Positions 21,785-33,747 of a stretch of 64,000 nt of DNA are shown here, piece by piece (within the stretch, counting starts at the first letter, position 1; every line of letters begins with the position of its first letter). The position numbers and the translations under genes were made by a program. This stretch comes from Vandiemenella viatica. Taxonomy: Eukaryota; Arthropoda; Insecta; Orthoptera; Morabidae. The notes under the pieces were generated by a model, which was not told the origin of the DNA, made no database searches, and was given only the letters and a program-made list of their open reading frames with translations. The DNA lies in the NCBI GenBank assembly GCA_031002005.1, contig CM061921.1, forward strand, positions 144,865,283-144,929,282, written 5' to 3'.

Positions 21785-22815
21785 AGGTTGGAATCGCTTA
21801 CAAAATGATAACAGTATGTTATAACTACCGTTTCGGTCTGTAAATTAATGTTAAATGCTACATACAATGAGCGCTACAAATAAAGGGAATGAGAATTTTC
21901 TATGACTGCTGAACCGACCCAATAACGAATAATGTTTTTAAACTAACCAAATTATATTATTGAGATGTCAATAAAAAGTATATTGGGCTGTAATGTGGTT
22001 TCGTGAAGGACGAATGAAGGATCTGCCTTCTATGAAGTACATTATTTTTACTACAAAGAAAGAACTTTCTCCACATTTAAGAATTTCAGTTATGGTGATA
22101 TGGATTGATAGTATGTTAAAAATATAATTTCTCCTCTTTAAAACGCACATACACTCTTCTGTTTTATACTTTAACTATTCTTAATTATTATGGCTTTACG
22201 CTTCATTGCCGTCGAGCTTATTAATGACGGAGGAGATTTCGGGACAAGAACAGCAACAAATGCAGCCATTGCTTCTTGCAGCAGTCATCCTGGCGTTTGC
22301 CTGGAAACATTTTGAGACAACATTTTAAATCGAGATCTCAATGCCGGACGGGTATTTGAATTTTATTTCCTAGTTCTTTTTGCCATTACTGCTACCATGC
22401 TATTTTATACTCAAGGAAAGAAGGTTTTGAAAATCTATCTTTTTTAGTTGGAACTGGTTTGGTATTTGTTAGTGAAATAAGTTAATCTTGACATTCGTTA
22501 CATGATTACGTAATTGAAACTTTAGCTCTTCAATCAGTTAGTGAAAGCAGCAATGCTAACAACAGCAACTAGAATATTAAAAATCCTAGGCCACATTTAT
22601 GCGTTTATGTTGCACTTAAATCTAGACTGAAACAGTTGATTTATTCATTCAAACTGTGTTTTCCTAAACTTTCTACAATCAAGGCACACATATCTAGCCT
22701 TTGCATATATCCAAATAGGTATGAATTGTTTGAAGAAAAAGTAAAAACAGAGCCAACTAATTGGGAAAAAAAAAAATAATTCAAAGCCTTCAAGTGCTGT
22801 GGCTTCTTCTGATAT
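21785..22815. other. Unassigned sequence
   Basis: No supportable gene. The last part may belong to the hAT relic that follows. Confidence 0.4.
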
Positions 22816-22819
22816 ATAT

Positions 22820-23287
22820 AGCAGCAGGATTGATTTGTTTTCATCGCAATCTGCTAATAAAAGTTTACGTCAACAAAAAGTTTGGTATCATAGCTACCGG
22901 GACCATCATATTACAAGCTGATGTGGAGCGATGTACTGCAATCCTTTTTGTTGACAACAAGATTCCACTACATGCTGAAGAATCCGATACATTTGAGAAT
23001 CTGGTGAAAACGCTGAACCCCAGTAAAAACTCAATTTCCAGAATGACATTTGGTAGATGTATTATTGATTCACTTCATGGTACATAGCACCTTGGTATTG
23101 CTTGCAGTAATACCTATTACAACACATAAGCATCTGTTCCACTCTTGGATGGTTGACTTTTAATGGTTAACTTTAACTTGCGCTAATTTTGCAAAAATGT
23201 AACGCTTTAACGATTATTGAAGTTAACTTTTTAAGTAGTGGATTAACCATTAACGAAGTTAACTTTTCGGTTAACTGTTCCCACCTG
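22820..23287 (+). pseudogene. hAT transposase fragment with element 3' terminus
   Basis: The frame up to 23087 ends CTAILFVDNKIPLHAEESDT, then FENLVKTLNPSKNSISRMT, which follows the N-terminal pattern of hAT transposases (the 'PF..VE...F..L...L.P.Y..PSR.T' segment). From 23150 the sequence has four GTTAAC-type repeats and ends GTTCCCACCTG at 23287, a hAT-like terminus. Most of the transposase, including the catalytic core, is missing. Confidence 0.6.
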
Positions 23288-23339
23288 TGTGTATAATGCT
23301 TTCAAAGAATTAAATTTTTAGGCAATGTACAAAAAGGTG

Positions 23340-23600
23340 GATGGAGAATAAAACATTGTTATTGATTGTACTGAGATTCCAATACAAAGTAGTGGTTACC
23401 CTGACCATGGTCAAGGAACATACATTACAAAGGTTTTCATACTCTCAAAGCACTAGTAGGTATTAGTGAGTTTGGAGTAGCTTTATATTGTTCCCATTTA
23501 TATGGTGGAGCAACAACTGATCCTCAAATGGTAGAGTTATCAGGCTTCCTTGAGCTTTTAAAAGGAGGACATTTTATTGTTATTGACAAGGGTTTTTAAT
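23340..23600 (+). pseudogene. DDE_Tnp_4-type transposase fragment (PIF/Harbinger- or IS5-like)
   Basis: The translation gives DCTEIPIQSS (first catalytic Asp, about 23364), a shifted ALVGISEFGVALYCSHLYGG, then DPQMVELSGFLELLKGG and a second Asp in VIDKGF at about 23585. This order matches DDE_Tnp_4 transposases. At least one frameshift and the missing downstream Glu region make it a relic. Confidence 0.75.
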
Positions 23601-23611
23601 GTTTGATTTTT

Positions 23612-24165
23612 TGGAAGCAAAAGGAGCCACTCTTAACATTACACCTTTCAGAGTGTCATAAGGTCCAAATGACTAGCAGGGTTATCGCAAATCTGCATAC
23701 TGTGGTGAAAAAAGTGATATACGCTATTTTACCCCAAGCAATGCCAACATACACATGTCCTCTTGCAAATAAGATATTTTACATTGTTTTCAACGTTTGT
23801 AACGTCAAACAAATAGCAGTTTGATTTCCACCACTGTTTCTAACATTTTAAACTTTAGGTTTTTAATTGTATATGAGCCTTTATAAAAGAAAAATTCAAG
23901 TTTCTTCAGTTCCAATTTCTTTTATGAATGCTTGAAACACAGTTATGTATTAAAAACTACATCAACTTTTATTTACAGGTTTTTTTCACAACTTCAATGA
24001 CCAATTAAAACAATTGTGGTTTACAATATGGAGTATTTATCGTATTTACAGTTACCTCTTTTTTCTGTTGTACAAAAATTATAAAATCTCAGAAATAAGT
24101 TGTTACAGAAATTATTGTATAATAAAGTATAACAAGTACCCTAAGGACAAGCATATTTTGATAAG
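23612..24165. other. Unassigned AT-rich sequence
   Basis: Nothing beyond A/T tracts and a short frame without recognisable motifs (23603-23824). Confidence 0.4.
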
Positions 24166-24169
24166 AAGC

Positions 24170-24430
24170 TATTTACAGATTTAATTTTAAATTCTGTGAG
24201 CATTTTTGGTAAATTAATCATCATTTACCTTGGTAATTTATTCCAATCTCTGATCCCTTATGTGCGAAAGAAAATTTTACAGAAATTAAGTGCCAGCTTG
24301 TGGTCATGATCATATTTTCCCTTCCATGCTTTACTCTAAATTCTTTCACCAATATCTTTCAACACCTCATACCTTGTACACTCCCAGTACTCTCTTGAAA
24401 CCTCTGCTGTCTTCCAATGTTTAAAAAATC
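24170..24430 (-). mobile_element. 3' fragment of LINE family L1x (copy D)
   Basis: The reverse complement reads GGAAGACAGCAGAGG, AGAGTACTGGGAGTGTACAAG, AAATATGATCATGACCACAA, GCTGGCACTTAATTT and GATTGGAATAAATTACCAAG in the same order as the C-terminal coding end of copies A, B and C. Confidence 0.75.
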
Positions 24431-24434
24431 TAGC

Positions 24435-24925
24435 TCTATTATGATATCAGTTACTAATTGCGCTCTGCAGCAATGTTCACACAAAATAATAAACACAACC
24501 ATTTAGGCTATATTTAAGCAATACAAAATGATTAACCAGTATTTAAAATAAATATCAAATCCATCCACTCAAGTTAGTGACTATGCAAAAAGATTCAGGT
24601 TCTGAGGGAGTTGTCAACTTTTAAAATTACTACTTAATAGAGAAACAAATCATTTACTTTTATAAGCAATAATAAAATTTTGATTGAGATCACATGAATA
24701 GGACACAATATTAGTACAAAGAACATGTACAAAATGTTCCTTCCATAAAGACAAACAAGATTTGTGCCATAATGAGGTTTTGGTTTGGTGAAAGCATTAG
24801 GGAGAATGAATCAGAAACGACATGATCTAACTCGGAGAACAAGCTTAACAACACAATTAGAAATGAACACATCAAAAAATTTGAAATTCATTCAGAGTAC
24901 ATTACAAAGGAAATAAGCTGAAAAA
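24435..24925. other. Unassigned sequence
   Basis: No recognisable gene or repeat boundary. Confidence 0.35.
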
Positions 24926-24929
24926 ACAT

Positions 24930-26330
24930 AAAGGGGCTGGTGTATATAATATTACTACAGATATCTTAAAGATAGCTGGAGTGACATTGTACGTTATCTT
25001 GAAATATTATTTAAACTGAGTCTGGATACTTGCTGCTTACCATTGGACTGGAAAAGTACGATAGTAGTGCTGGTACATAAAGCAGGAGTGGGAAATAGAA
25101 TCAAAAATTATAGGCCAATCAGTTTGACATCAATGGTAGGTAAATTAATGGAAAGATTGATATGCAACCACATCAGAAATATATGTGAGGAACGTAATTG
25201 GTTTTCAAGTAGGCAACATGGCTTTAAGCAAGGATATTCATGCGAATCTCAGTTGGTGGGATATATGTAAGATATTTTAGATGAAATGGACAAGGGAGAC
25301 CAAATTGATAGTGTAGCACTAGATATGTTGAAGGAGTTTGACAGAGTGAGCCAAAAATGGTAGTATATAGGGTAAGAACTATTGGAGTGGATGAGAAAGT
25401 GATTTGTTGGGTAGTAGAATTTAAAAAAAGTAGAAAACAAAGTCAGCTTAGAAAATTCAGTATCAACAGAAGTGGAAGTTTAAATGGGAGTCCCACGGTA
25501 GTGTATAGGGTTCATTGCTATTCACTATTCTGATGGCTAATTGTGTTGATTAAGAGCCAGGTTATTAGATACCTACACAAATAAAAACTAAAGGTTGATT
25601 ATGATTATACAGTGGGGAAAGAATTGCTTGTTGAAGACTTGAAGTGTAAATATCTTGGCATTACATTTGATAACAAGCTTAACTGGGCAGGACACATTGG
25701 TCAGGTAGTAAGAAAAGGTTTCAAAATTCTGCACTTGTTGGAGAGAGTGATGAGGATGCACGAGAGAAGTAAAGGAAATGGGTTACAAAACTTTGGTCAG
25801 ACCATTGCTTGACTATGGTATTGTAGTATGGGACCCACATTTTGAGCACCAAATACAGGAATTAGAGAGTGTACTAAAAAGGGCTGCTAAATTTGTAATG
25901 TGGAAATTACCACAGAATGCAATCAGTTACAGATATGATAAAAGAGCTGGAACAGGATTCATTGCAAGACAGGAGGGGGTTGAAGAGGGTCATGGAAGTG
26001 TACAAGTCCTATATTGGTGATGAGTCATGGAAAAATAATGGTGTAAGAACTAGACGTAATGCATGGAAAGGAAAAGATGACCATGACAACAAGCTGGCAC
26101 TCAATTTCAGTCACAAGGGTGTAGGATGATTCTCTTTTTTTGGTAAGGGTGTCAGGGATTGGAATAAGTTACCAAGAGAAATGATGAATAATTTACCAAA
26201 AGCTTTAAAGAATTTAAAGATAAAATTTGGTGAGGGCAAATGTAGGTGGGGGCAGGGAAGGGGGAAGATGGGTGGTAGGGAAATTGACACCAGAACCTGC
26301 ACTCCATTGCAATTTAATTAAACGTCTTCT
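24930..26330 (+). mobile_element. LINE family L1x, 5'-truncated copy A (reverse transcriptase)
   Basis: The translation runs through LDTCCLPLDWKSTIVVLVHK, NYRPISLTSMVGKLMERLIC, WFSSRQHGFKQGYSCE, VALDMLKEFDRVS (RT palm), then CKYLGITFDNKLNWAGHIG and the C-terminal YGIVVWDPHF region, ending about 26250. This is the order of a CR1/Jockey-type RT. Stops and frameshifts break it, and the FADD motif is lost in a deletion near 25540. It ends with a G-rich 3' UTR and CACTCCATTGCAATTT. Confidence 0.85.
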
Positions 26331-26466
26331 CAATAGCTTAATATAACAAAATCAATAATCTTGATATAGTGATTACATAAATTAGGGTAAACATATTAAA
26401 AATAAATAAATATATATAGCTCTTTCATAAAAATCAAACATTCAAAAATAAACTTGTTATTGCATC

Positions 26467-26575
26467 ATAGTAAAAATTGCTTGAGGGCAAAAGTGTGTTG
26501 GAGGAGGAAGGGAGAAGGATGGGTGTGTAGGGAGATTGTCATAGGAGTATTCGCTCCATCGCAATTTATCAATTA
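26467..26575 (+). repeat. Extra tail of LINE family L1x
   Basis: Only the last about 100 bases of the family: AGGGCAAAAGTGTGTTGG, a G-rich stretch and CGCTCCATCGCAATTT. It is a severely 5'-truncated insertion or a tail duplication of copy A. Confidence 0.65.
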
Positions 26576-26639
26576 GTAATTATTAATGATAATAATGTTT
26601 TGACATTGTGAGAAAGACAATTATGACAATCTTCAAGAA

Positions 26640-27000
26640 TTTGAACTTTGGGCTTGTAGAATAGGCTAAAATACCCCATGATAGTAGAGGCTAACAGCAT
26701 TCATCAACTGATTCTTATAGGATCTATTTAAAAGAACACACTGATCAACAATTCCCTTTGTTGTCCAAATCACAAAATCATATCTATCAATTCCAGTCAC
26801 TACAGCTGTGCCTGAATTTGCGCATAATATCTTTTGTTCATCACTTTTCCATTTGCGGACAAAGAAGGGCACAGCAATGGTTTATCAAATCACACACTGT
26901 ATGGGCATTTAAGCTCAACTATGGTCTTTCCATCCTCAGTAATGCCACCTGGAGTAGCACCAAAGTAATCCCACTCCTTACTTTGGAAGAGTCCACATGA
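26640..27000 (-). pseudogene. YqaJ-type exonuclease domain, 3' part of a broken gene
   Basis: On the minus strand the sequence reads SCGLFQSKEWDYFGATPGG, TEDGKTIVELKCPYS, then after frame slips YYAQIQAQL and TGIDRYDFVIWTTKG. This is the core of the YqaJ / lambda-exonuclease-like fold: FGATPGG matches the 'GASPDG' Asp motif with Asp replaced by Gly, VELKCPY carries the E-x-K pair, and YAQIQAQL is the downstream Gln motif. Members degrade or process DNA and are found in phages, some viruses and mobile elements of arthropods. The lost Asp and the frameshifts mean this copy is dead. It belongs with the exons at 28720-29090, separated by a LINE insertion. Confidence 0.7.
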
Positions 27001-27004
27001 TTAC

Positions 27005-27460
27005 ACCTGTTGGAAATGTAAACAGCATTTTTTTAAGTCAGAAGATGACTATATCTATTCACACCACAAGAATATAGCACAAAATAACAGTTTGGCTCAG
27101 TGGCTGTAATAACAAACAACATAAAGGCAAAAAAAAAAAAATCACACCATTACCTTCAATCACATGAGCTTCTCATAAGACCTGGCAACTTATTTTTTTC
27201 TCAAAAATCCCCATTTTAGAGATGGATCATTTTTTAGGCTCTTTTAGGTTCAGTTGTCTCCTGGCTGGACCTTCACAGAAATTACCAGTTGCAACAAGTT
27301 TTCAATGTTTCTAAAATGAGTACATAAAAGTTAGATCAACAATTATGTAAGTAAGAAAACTGCTAAAATATTTATTATTATGACAGTACATACTTAGTAC
27401 ACTACCTGCTTCCACAGTGCGCAGAATTTCATAGACCATTGATCCTGTTATCATTTTTGT
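27005..27460. other. Probable intron or decayed middle of the YqaJ gene
   Basis: No coding motif. It lies between the YqaJ domain and the inserted LINE copy. Confidence 0.35.
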
Positions 27461-27462
27461 CT

Positions 27463-28715
27463 GGGCTAAATTCCATTCAACAAGGATATTCATGCGAATC
27501 TCTGTTAGTAGGGTATATACAAGATATTTCTCATGAAATGGACAGGGGATGTCAAGTTGATAGTGTAGCACTAGATCTTTCAAAGCCCTTTGACAGAGTG
27601 AGCCACAAAATTGTGCTAAATAAGGTAAAAACTATTGGAGTTAATAAACAGGTGATTTTCTGGTTGGAAGAATTCCTAAAAGGTAGATAGCAAAAAGTTT
27701 GGTAGGAAATGCAGTAACCAAAGAAGTAGAAGTGAATGTGGGAGTCCTGCAGGGTAGTGTATTGGGACCATTGTTATTCGTTATTCTAATGAATGATTGT
27801 GTTAATGGTTTACTGTCAGAAGTTAGACTGTTTGCAGATGACATTATGTTATATAAAAGGATCAAAAGAATAGAAAACTGTAAACAGCTGCAGGAAGACC
27901 TAGATAGGATAACTAGCTGGGTGAGTCAACATGGGATGAAGATAAATGCAAAGAAGAGTCAACTTATTAGGTACACAAATAAAAAACTATAGGTTGATTA
28001 TGAAGTGGGGAAGGAGCTACTTATTGAAGACTCAAAATTTAAATACCTCGACATAACATTTGGTAGTAAACTTAACTGGGCAGGACACATTAAACAGGTA
28101 GTAGGGAAAGGGTTCAAAATCCTTCACCTGTTGGAAAGAGTGATGAGGGGATGAACTAGAGAGGTAAAGGAACTGGGGTACAAAACTTGGTCAGACCATG
28201 GTGGAATACAGCGGTGTAGTATGGGACCCACATTTTGGGTATCAAGTACAAGAGTTGGAGGAAGCGCAGAGAAGGGCTGCTAGATTTGTCTTTGGAAATT
28301 ACCACAGACAACTAACTAATATGATAAAAAAAAGCTGGAATGGGATTCATTGGAGGATAGAAGGAAGGTGAAGAGAGTCATGGGAGTGTACAAAGCCTAT
28401 ACTGGTGATGAAGCATGGAAAGATATTGGTGAGAAAATTAAGAGAGGTGCTTGGAAGTGTAAGGTTGACCATGACCACAAGCTGGCACTTGATTTCAGGC
28501 ATAAGGGTGTGGGGAAAATTTTCTTTCATATGAAAGGTAGTGAGGGACTGGAATAAATTGCAAAGAGAAGTGATGAATAACTTACCAGAAACACTGAAGG
28601 AATTTAAGGGAAACAGTGGTAGAGGGCCGAGGTAGGTTGGACGGGTCGGGGGGGGGGGGGTAGTGATATAGCCACCGGAGCGGGTGCTCCATGACAATTT
28701 TTTTTATTATTATTA
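27463..28715 (+). mobile_element. LINE family L1x, 5'-truncated copy B
   Basis: Begins at QQGYSCESLLVGYIQDIS and continues VALDLSKPFDRVSHKIVL (palm), VGVLQGSVLGPLLFVILMND, LFADDIMLY (catalytic FADD intact), WVSQHGMKINAKKSQ, a mutated YLDITFGSKLNWAGHI and the C-terminal domain, ending about 28615. The tail is GGAGCGGGTGCTCCATGACAATTT followed by an ATT repeat. Frames are better kept than in copy A. It inserted between the exons of the minus-strand YqaJ gene. Confidence 0.87.
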
Positions 28716-28719
28716 TTAA

Positions 28720-29090
28720 TAATGGGCTCCATGGCAAGCAGCATACCTTTGAACATTTCTTCTTGAGCCACTTCGATTGGTTTTGGTATTGTCTGTGCCT
28801 TTCATATTACATCTGATTTCAAACAGCCTACTTGCCTTCCAAGTGTAGGCTTTTCCCACTGCTGCAAATTAAAGTCAAACTTACATAATGCACATTTAAG
28901 CAAATTACAATAATTAATACTACAAGCTCAATTTAACAAGCTCTTACCTGTGGCTGGCTAGTCTTGGAAACAAGCTCCCTGGATTCCCCACACAAGTCAT
29001 GTTCGTAATGTTTTAATGAAGATAATCTCCTCCGGCACAAAACTCATTAAACTCATCTTCGGGAAATTCGTAAATTGCCTCGGGACGCAT
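28720..29090 (-). pseudogene. 5' exons of the broken YqaJ gene, with a visible intron
   Basis: On the minus strand an ATG at 29090-29088 opens MRPEAIYEFPEDEFNEF. After a one-base slip the frame continues SSLKHYEHDLCGESRELVSK to a donor (CCACAG/GTAAGAG, exon end 28948). An 86-base intron (28947-28862) ends TTTAATTTGCAG, and the frame continues QWEKPTLGRQVGCLKSDV, one in-frame TGA, then KPIEVAQEEMFKGMLLAMEP. Phase is kept across the intron, which argues for a genuine spliced ancestor. The LINE copy B interrupts it right after this exon. Confidence 0.55.
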
Positions 29091-29094
29091 TACC

Positions 29095-29810
29095 TCAACT
29101 TCAAATAATGTTTTATTGATGTTTAGAGGTTAAAGATTTTGGTCTAAAATCTGACATTTATATATTTTAAAAATGATTTCAAGCGGCTCAACAAACGAGA
29201 AGAAAGGCCGATAAGAGGACTAAATCCAACGGTACTGTCAAGGTTTAATTCACTTTGATCTTGTGAATTCTAACCCATTAATCAGTTCTTGTGTCGCGCA
29301 CATCGACTTATCAGACGCACTCCATGATAAACAAAAACAAACGAATAGTGTGATGGCGTTGCAACTCTATACCAAAGTAGTTACACGTTTGACGTCACTT
29401 CCGTGTGCCAGGTGGTGGGGGGATTTCAGCACCCGGCATGGGTGTACCCACAGACGCTTCTCTTTCAACCACCATATCTCCCGCAATCGCACAGTTACCG
29501 AAATTCAGCCAACGTTGTGATCGACGGGTGACTCTGTGCTACTACCACACACAAACACCAGTGATCTGCGCTAGATAATTTTGCCTGAAAAGTGATACAC
29601 CATGACACATAAGTTTTTGGTAGAAATATGAAAGTGGCGCAGGTCGACTACTTTCAACCACCATATTTCCCGAGTAGCTATCTATCAGTGTTGCCGCCGT
29701 AAAAGCGTTCATATTGACATGTACAGTTGGTCAAGAAACATTAGATACTCTCAGTTATAGGACGTACCTTAAGTATTTTATTCCCTGACGCAGTTAGTTA
29801 AGAATCAAGA
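29095..29810. other. Unassigned GC-richer sequence upstream of the YqaJ start
   Basis: Contains TTTGACGTCACTTCCG at about 29387 (CRE- and ETS-like words) and no credible frame. It may be an old promoter region, which is inference only. A repeated phrase CTTTCAACCACCATAT occurs at 29463 and 29656. Confidence 0.35.
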
Positions 29811-29814
29811 ATCT

Positions 29815-30090
29815 CAGCGGTTTCCCAACACGCGGCCCACCTTGAATATTTTTGTGGCCCGCGAGATTCATCACACTTTTTCAAATAGTTTTCATATTTC
29901 GTTTTTAGTGTTATATATTTCTTTACAATGTGCGTTTAGTATCATTATTATTATATTATCTATGTTTACATGTAAGAATAATAGACAACACAATAATAAT
30001 AACTCATTATGTTTCAATTTTTCATCCAAAAAATGTCTATAGTGGGTCTAAATCTAATATGGGGATAAATAATTTTATATGCGGCCCGCG
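29815..30090. repeat. Possible hAT-type end fragment
   Basis: CAGCGGTTTCCCAACACGCG at about 29815 resembles hAT termini of the CAG(G/T)GGTTCCCAA type, and GCGGCCC words recur at 29830, 29853 and 30080. No matching right end or duplication is seen. Confidence 0.3.
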
Positions 30091-30094
30091 GAGT

Positions 30095-32605
30095 CATGAC
30101 TAAAAACGTGTCTTATAAGCATGTCTATTGTAGATGAAAGGTTAAGATACCTGACACATGTATAACGCGATTTTTTTTTCATTATCAGTACTGTTACAGC
30201 TCACATTCGACAAATTGCAAAAAAGCTGCTTGTAACCTTCTGATCATGTCGAGGACTCTCCATCACATAATCATCGAGTAGCATTTTAGTTAACAGGATC
30301 TGAAACAGAAATAGACAAATGAATGTCAGTTCCCTTATTGATAATCATTGATAAAAATTTGAAGTAGTTATTTACCAACACGTGTATTTTACAACAAAAA
30401 TGATAAAATCAATATAATTTCTATGTACTAGATATATATATACATATATTAACTGGTACTCATAATTATGGAATTCAAAACTGTAGTATAAGGTTTCTGA
30501 TGTAATGGTAGAGTTACTCCAAAAAAAAATACTATTACTTATTTTTATGATATTAAATATTTATTAATAAAATATTTATTATGTCCTTCATTCCACTTGT
30601 ATAAAGAAATTACAAATTTGATGCTTATGGTCCTGCAAGTGAAATGTTATTTGCAAAAATATTATCGAGAATCATGTTGTAATGTACAGAACCCCTCGAT
30701 TAAATAAATTTTTGATAATTATTTTGGCTATTAACTAATAACTTTCGGTCTTCTGTTCTATCCACTTCATATATTATAACTGCTGCTTTATTTATAAGTA
30801 AATCAATAACGAGTAGCTTCATACCTGAATGGTCAAGTAATGGCTATATCCTACGACCATATTAAGTCTCCAGTAGAATATTTCGTTAATTGTTTTGGCT
30901 CCCTTGCTGTATTTCGGAGTAATAGTGTTGTGATTGGTGCAATTTATTTCAGAGTATGGAAGCGACTAGGCAAGTTCAATCCGTGAGGGAAATCGATAAT
31001 ATCAAGTAGCTAGTCGTGCATATACCTGGATACCAGTTGCTTTCTAATCTACGAAGTTTTAAATTCGGAAGAAATATTTTACCTAGGTAACTTGAAATAA
31101 TAAGTTATCCTAGTTTTTTAATTAAAGCGCAACCTATGTTTTTGTTTAACCACCAATTTAAGGGTATAAATTCATAAAAAAGAAGATTTGAAATTGCGAA
31201 ATCAATTAATTTAAGAGATATGATTAACAATATATAACAGAAATTTGTAGGAAAATTAAAAGTCTCATTAAAGTCGGCAATAAAAATAACATTGTTAATC
31301 ATATAGCATGATTTTAATATCATTTCGTAGCCTTCCATGGTTTCTGGATTGGTTTTCGCAACAACCAGCTATTAAAAACGGAATATTTTAGACTTTTTCA
31401 ATACATATGAAGTTCGTGATCAGAAGACCATGGTACAGAAAGAGATGTTTTAAACGGTTGTTTCTGGCTATCAGTTATCCTCGTGTAGCTCCCAGTAAAG
31501 CCGCCGCAACACTAAATTCTACACATTTCCGCGTACCGCAATACTAGCAGAATAGAGTAACAATTAGATCTATAGCACTCTTACCCCGTTATCAGGACGT
31601 AAATAAAAAGCGGCAATATCAGGGCAGTGTTACAGTACCTAGGAATATATCAGACGTGTCAATAGGTGTCAACGACAAGAGGGAGACATCACCATCAACT
31701 GTAGGAAGGTTGATAGACGGCGCCATAAAGGATAGGCTGGATAAATGTAGCTAAAATCTTAAAAATAGCGATGTAAGAAAATCAGCCAATAGTGGTCACA
31801 TCACTTTTTTTAATGAAACCAATCTGAAGAAGACGATGGCCCAGAAGAGTTTGAGCGTCAGAAATTTAAAAAAAAGAACTGATATTAGGGTAGCTGATAC
31901 TGTGTTTCATGACTATATTGCGTAAGCATCACGCGTCCCCGTCGAAATGCACTAGAGAACTGCGGAAACGTTTCCTGGAGTTATGACAAATCATTAGCAC
32001 ATTAATCGGCAGATATTTATAGGTTACAGCGGCTGCACATAAAACAGAAATTCGTTGAAATGAACTGGAAGTGAGCTGAAACATCAGGTTTCAATAAATT
32101 TACATAAAATATTTCAACAGTTATGTAAAATGAAATCGAAATACAAATTTGATAGCTATAGTCTGTATCAAGATGTGATGTAATAAAAATGCGTTATTTC
32201 TTCCTCAACTTTATTCAGAATTATCGAATAATACTTGCTGTTGGGCTCCATACTTTGTGATTACAGAAATATTTTTCAAAATATTTACGTTTATCTTCGG
32301 TAACAGAATTTGAAAAGAACTCGTGCTGATGACACTAAAACCTTCTTCATTCTTTGACGCTAACATTACGAACATTTAAGTATTTGTAACTGTATGACAG
32401 CGTTTGTTAACAACCAATTACGTTTTATCAGAAGACTGCTTTTAAAACAAGTATTCCCAATATTTTATTATCTTCACTTGCTCCCGGCAGTTCTAGAATT
32501 GAACGTTCAATCATTACTGAAATTTTTCTACTTGAATGCTATACCCAACCCAAGCAACGGGACCAAGGCTATAACTGTGCATGAATACCACAGTACATAA
32601 TGATT
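30095..32605. other. Long unassigned AT-rich stretch
   Basis: I find no supportable gene. A minus-strand frame at 31338-31105 reads NNVIFIADFNETFNF, which faintly resembles a LINE endonuclease 'GDFN' motif but has no support around it. Confidence 0.35.
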
Positions 32606-32610
32606 ACATA

Positions 32611-33745
32611 CACTAATCATCCAGAATATTATGTCTACCTATCTAGTACCTACTACCGATATAAACCCGTCCAGCGTCACCTGACGAGGAATGACTGCTA
32701 GTCAGACACACGCACGGTGCATGTAGCATCAGTGAGCGTGCTATCCGTGTTTAGAATGGGAAAGGCGCGCGGTCTAGCTTAGTTTGACTGAGGGCAGATT
32801 GTGATGGCCCGGAGGCTCGGCACGAGCATTTCAGATACATGACTTGTCGGATGTTGGAGGAGTGCTGTGGTGAGTATCTTCAAAAACTGGCGAAATCAAG
32901 GTGAAATCACATCCAAATGTCGAGAGGTTTGGCGGCCACCAATCATTACCGATGCCGGACCTCATAAGCTGGGCAGACTGGTAAAACAGGACAGGCGGCG
33001 AACTGTGGCAGAACCAACATCAGACACTAATGGTGGACAAAGTACAAGTGTGTCTGAACACAAAGTGCACCGAACACTCCCAACGATGGGCCTCCACAGC
33101 CGACGACCCATGCATCTACCAATGTTTACACAATGACATCAGCAACTACGACTGAAATGGGCACGTGACCATAGTCACTGGACATTGCCGCAGTTGCAGA
33201 GCATTCCATGGTCTGATGAATCCCAATCCCTTATTCATCATGCCGATGGGAGGACGCGATGGGGATGGAGACAAGCTGGCGGCGGCTCAATTATGCTCTG
33301 GGTAACAATCACGTGGCCATCCGTGGGTCTAGTGGAGCTCGTGCAAGGCACCATGATGGCCAATAAGTATCATACACTTTTTGCATACCATGTTTCCCAA
33401 AGGCAGTGGCGTATTTCAAATGCGCCATTTTTAATAAGGTCAGAAGTGTGATGGAGTGGTGCCAGGAACACAGTGGGTAGTTTCAATTGATATGTTGGTC
33501 CACCAGATCTGAACCCGATCCAACATATATTGGATGTGATTGAACGTTGCGTCAGAGCTCATCGCCCCCTCTCCGAAATTTACGAAAATTGGTGGCTTGT
33601 GTATGCAGATGTGGTACCAACTCCCTCCAGCGACCTACCAAGGCCTCTTTCCTTCCTTGCCAAGACGCGTCGCCGCTGTGATCCGTGCCAAAGGTGGACA
33701 TACTGGCTATTAAGTAGGTGGTCATAACGTTATGTCTGATTAGTG
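32611..33745 (+). pseudogene. Tc1-like element with degraded transposase
   Basis: The ends CACTAATCATCCAGAATATT and the inverse of ACGTTATGTCTGATTAGTG form imperfect terminal repeats next to TA dinucleotides (32609 and 33746). The plus strand translates, with breaks, to a Tc1-type transposase: VVSIFKNWRNQGEITSKCRE (helix-turn-helix part), HRTLPTMGLHSRRP, WSDESQSLIHHADGRTRWG (first catalytic Asp) and GGGSIMLWVTITW. The second Asp is lost, while TRSEPDP/IYW-like remains represent the 'SPDLNPIE' area. Confidence 0.8.
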
Positions 33746-33747
33746 TA

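Noticed and set aside
29263..29520. 85-residue plus frame
   Set aside because: No domain, splice signal or counterpart; composition looks random.
31105..31338. Minus frame with IADFNETF
   Set aside because: One motif-like word is not enough for an endonuclease call; no SDH or RT text is near.
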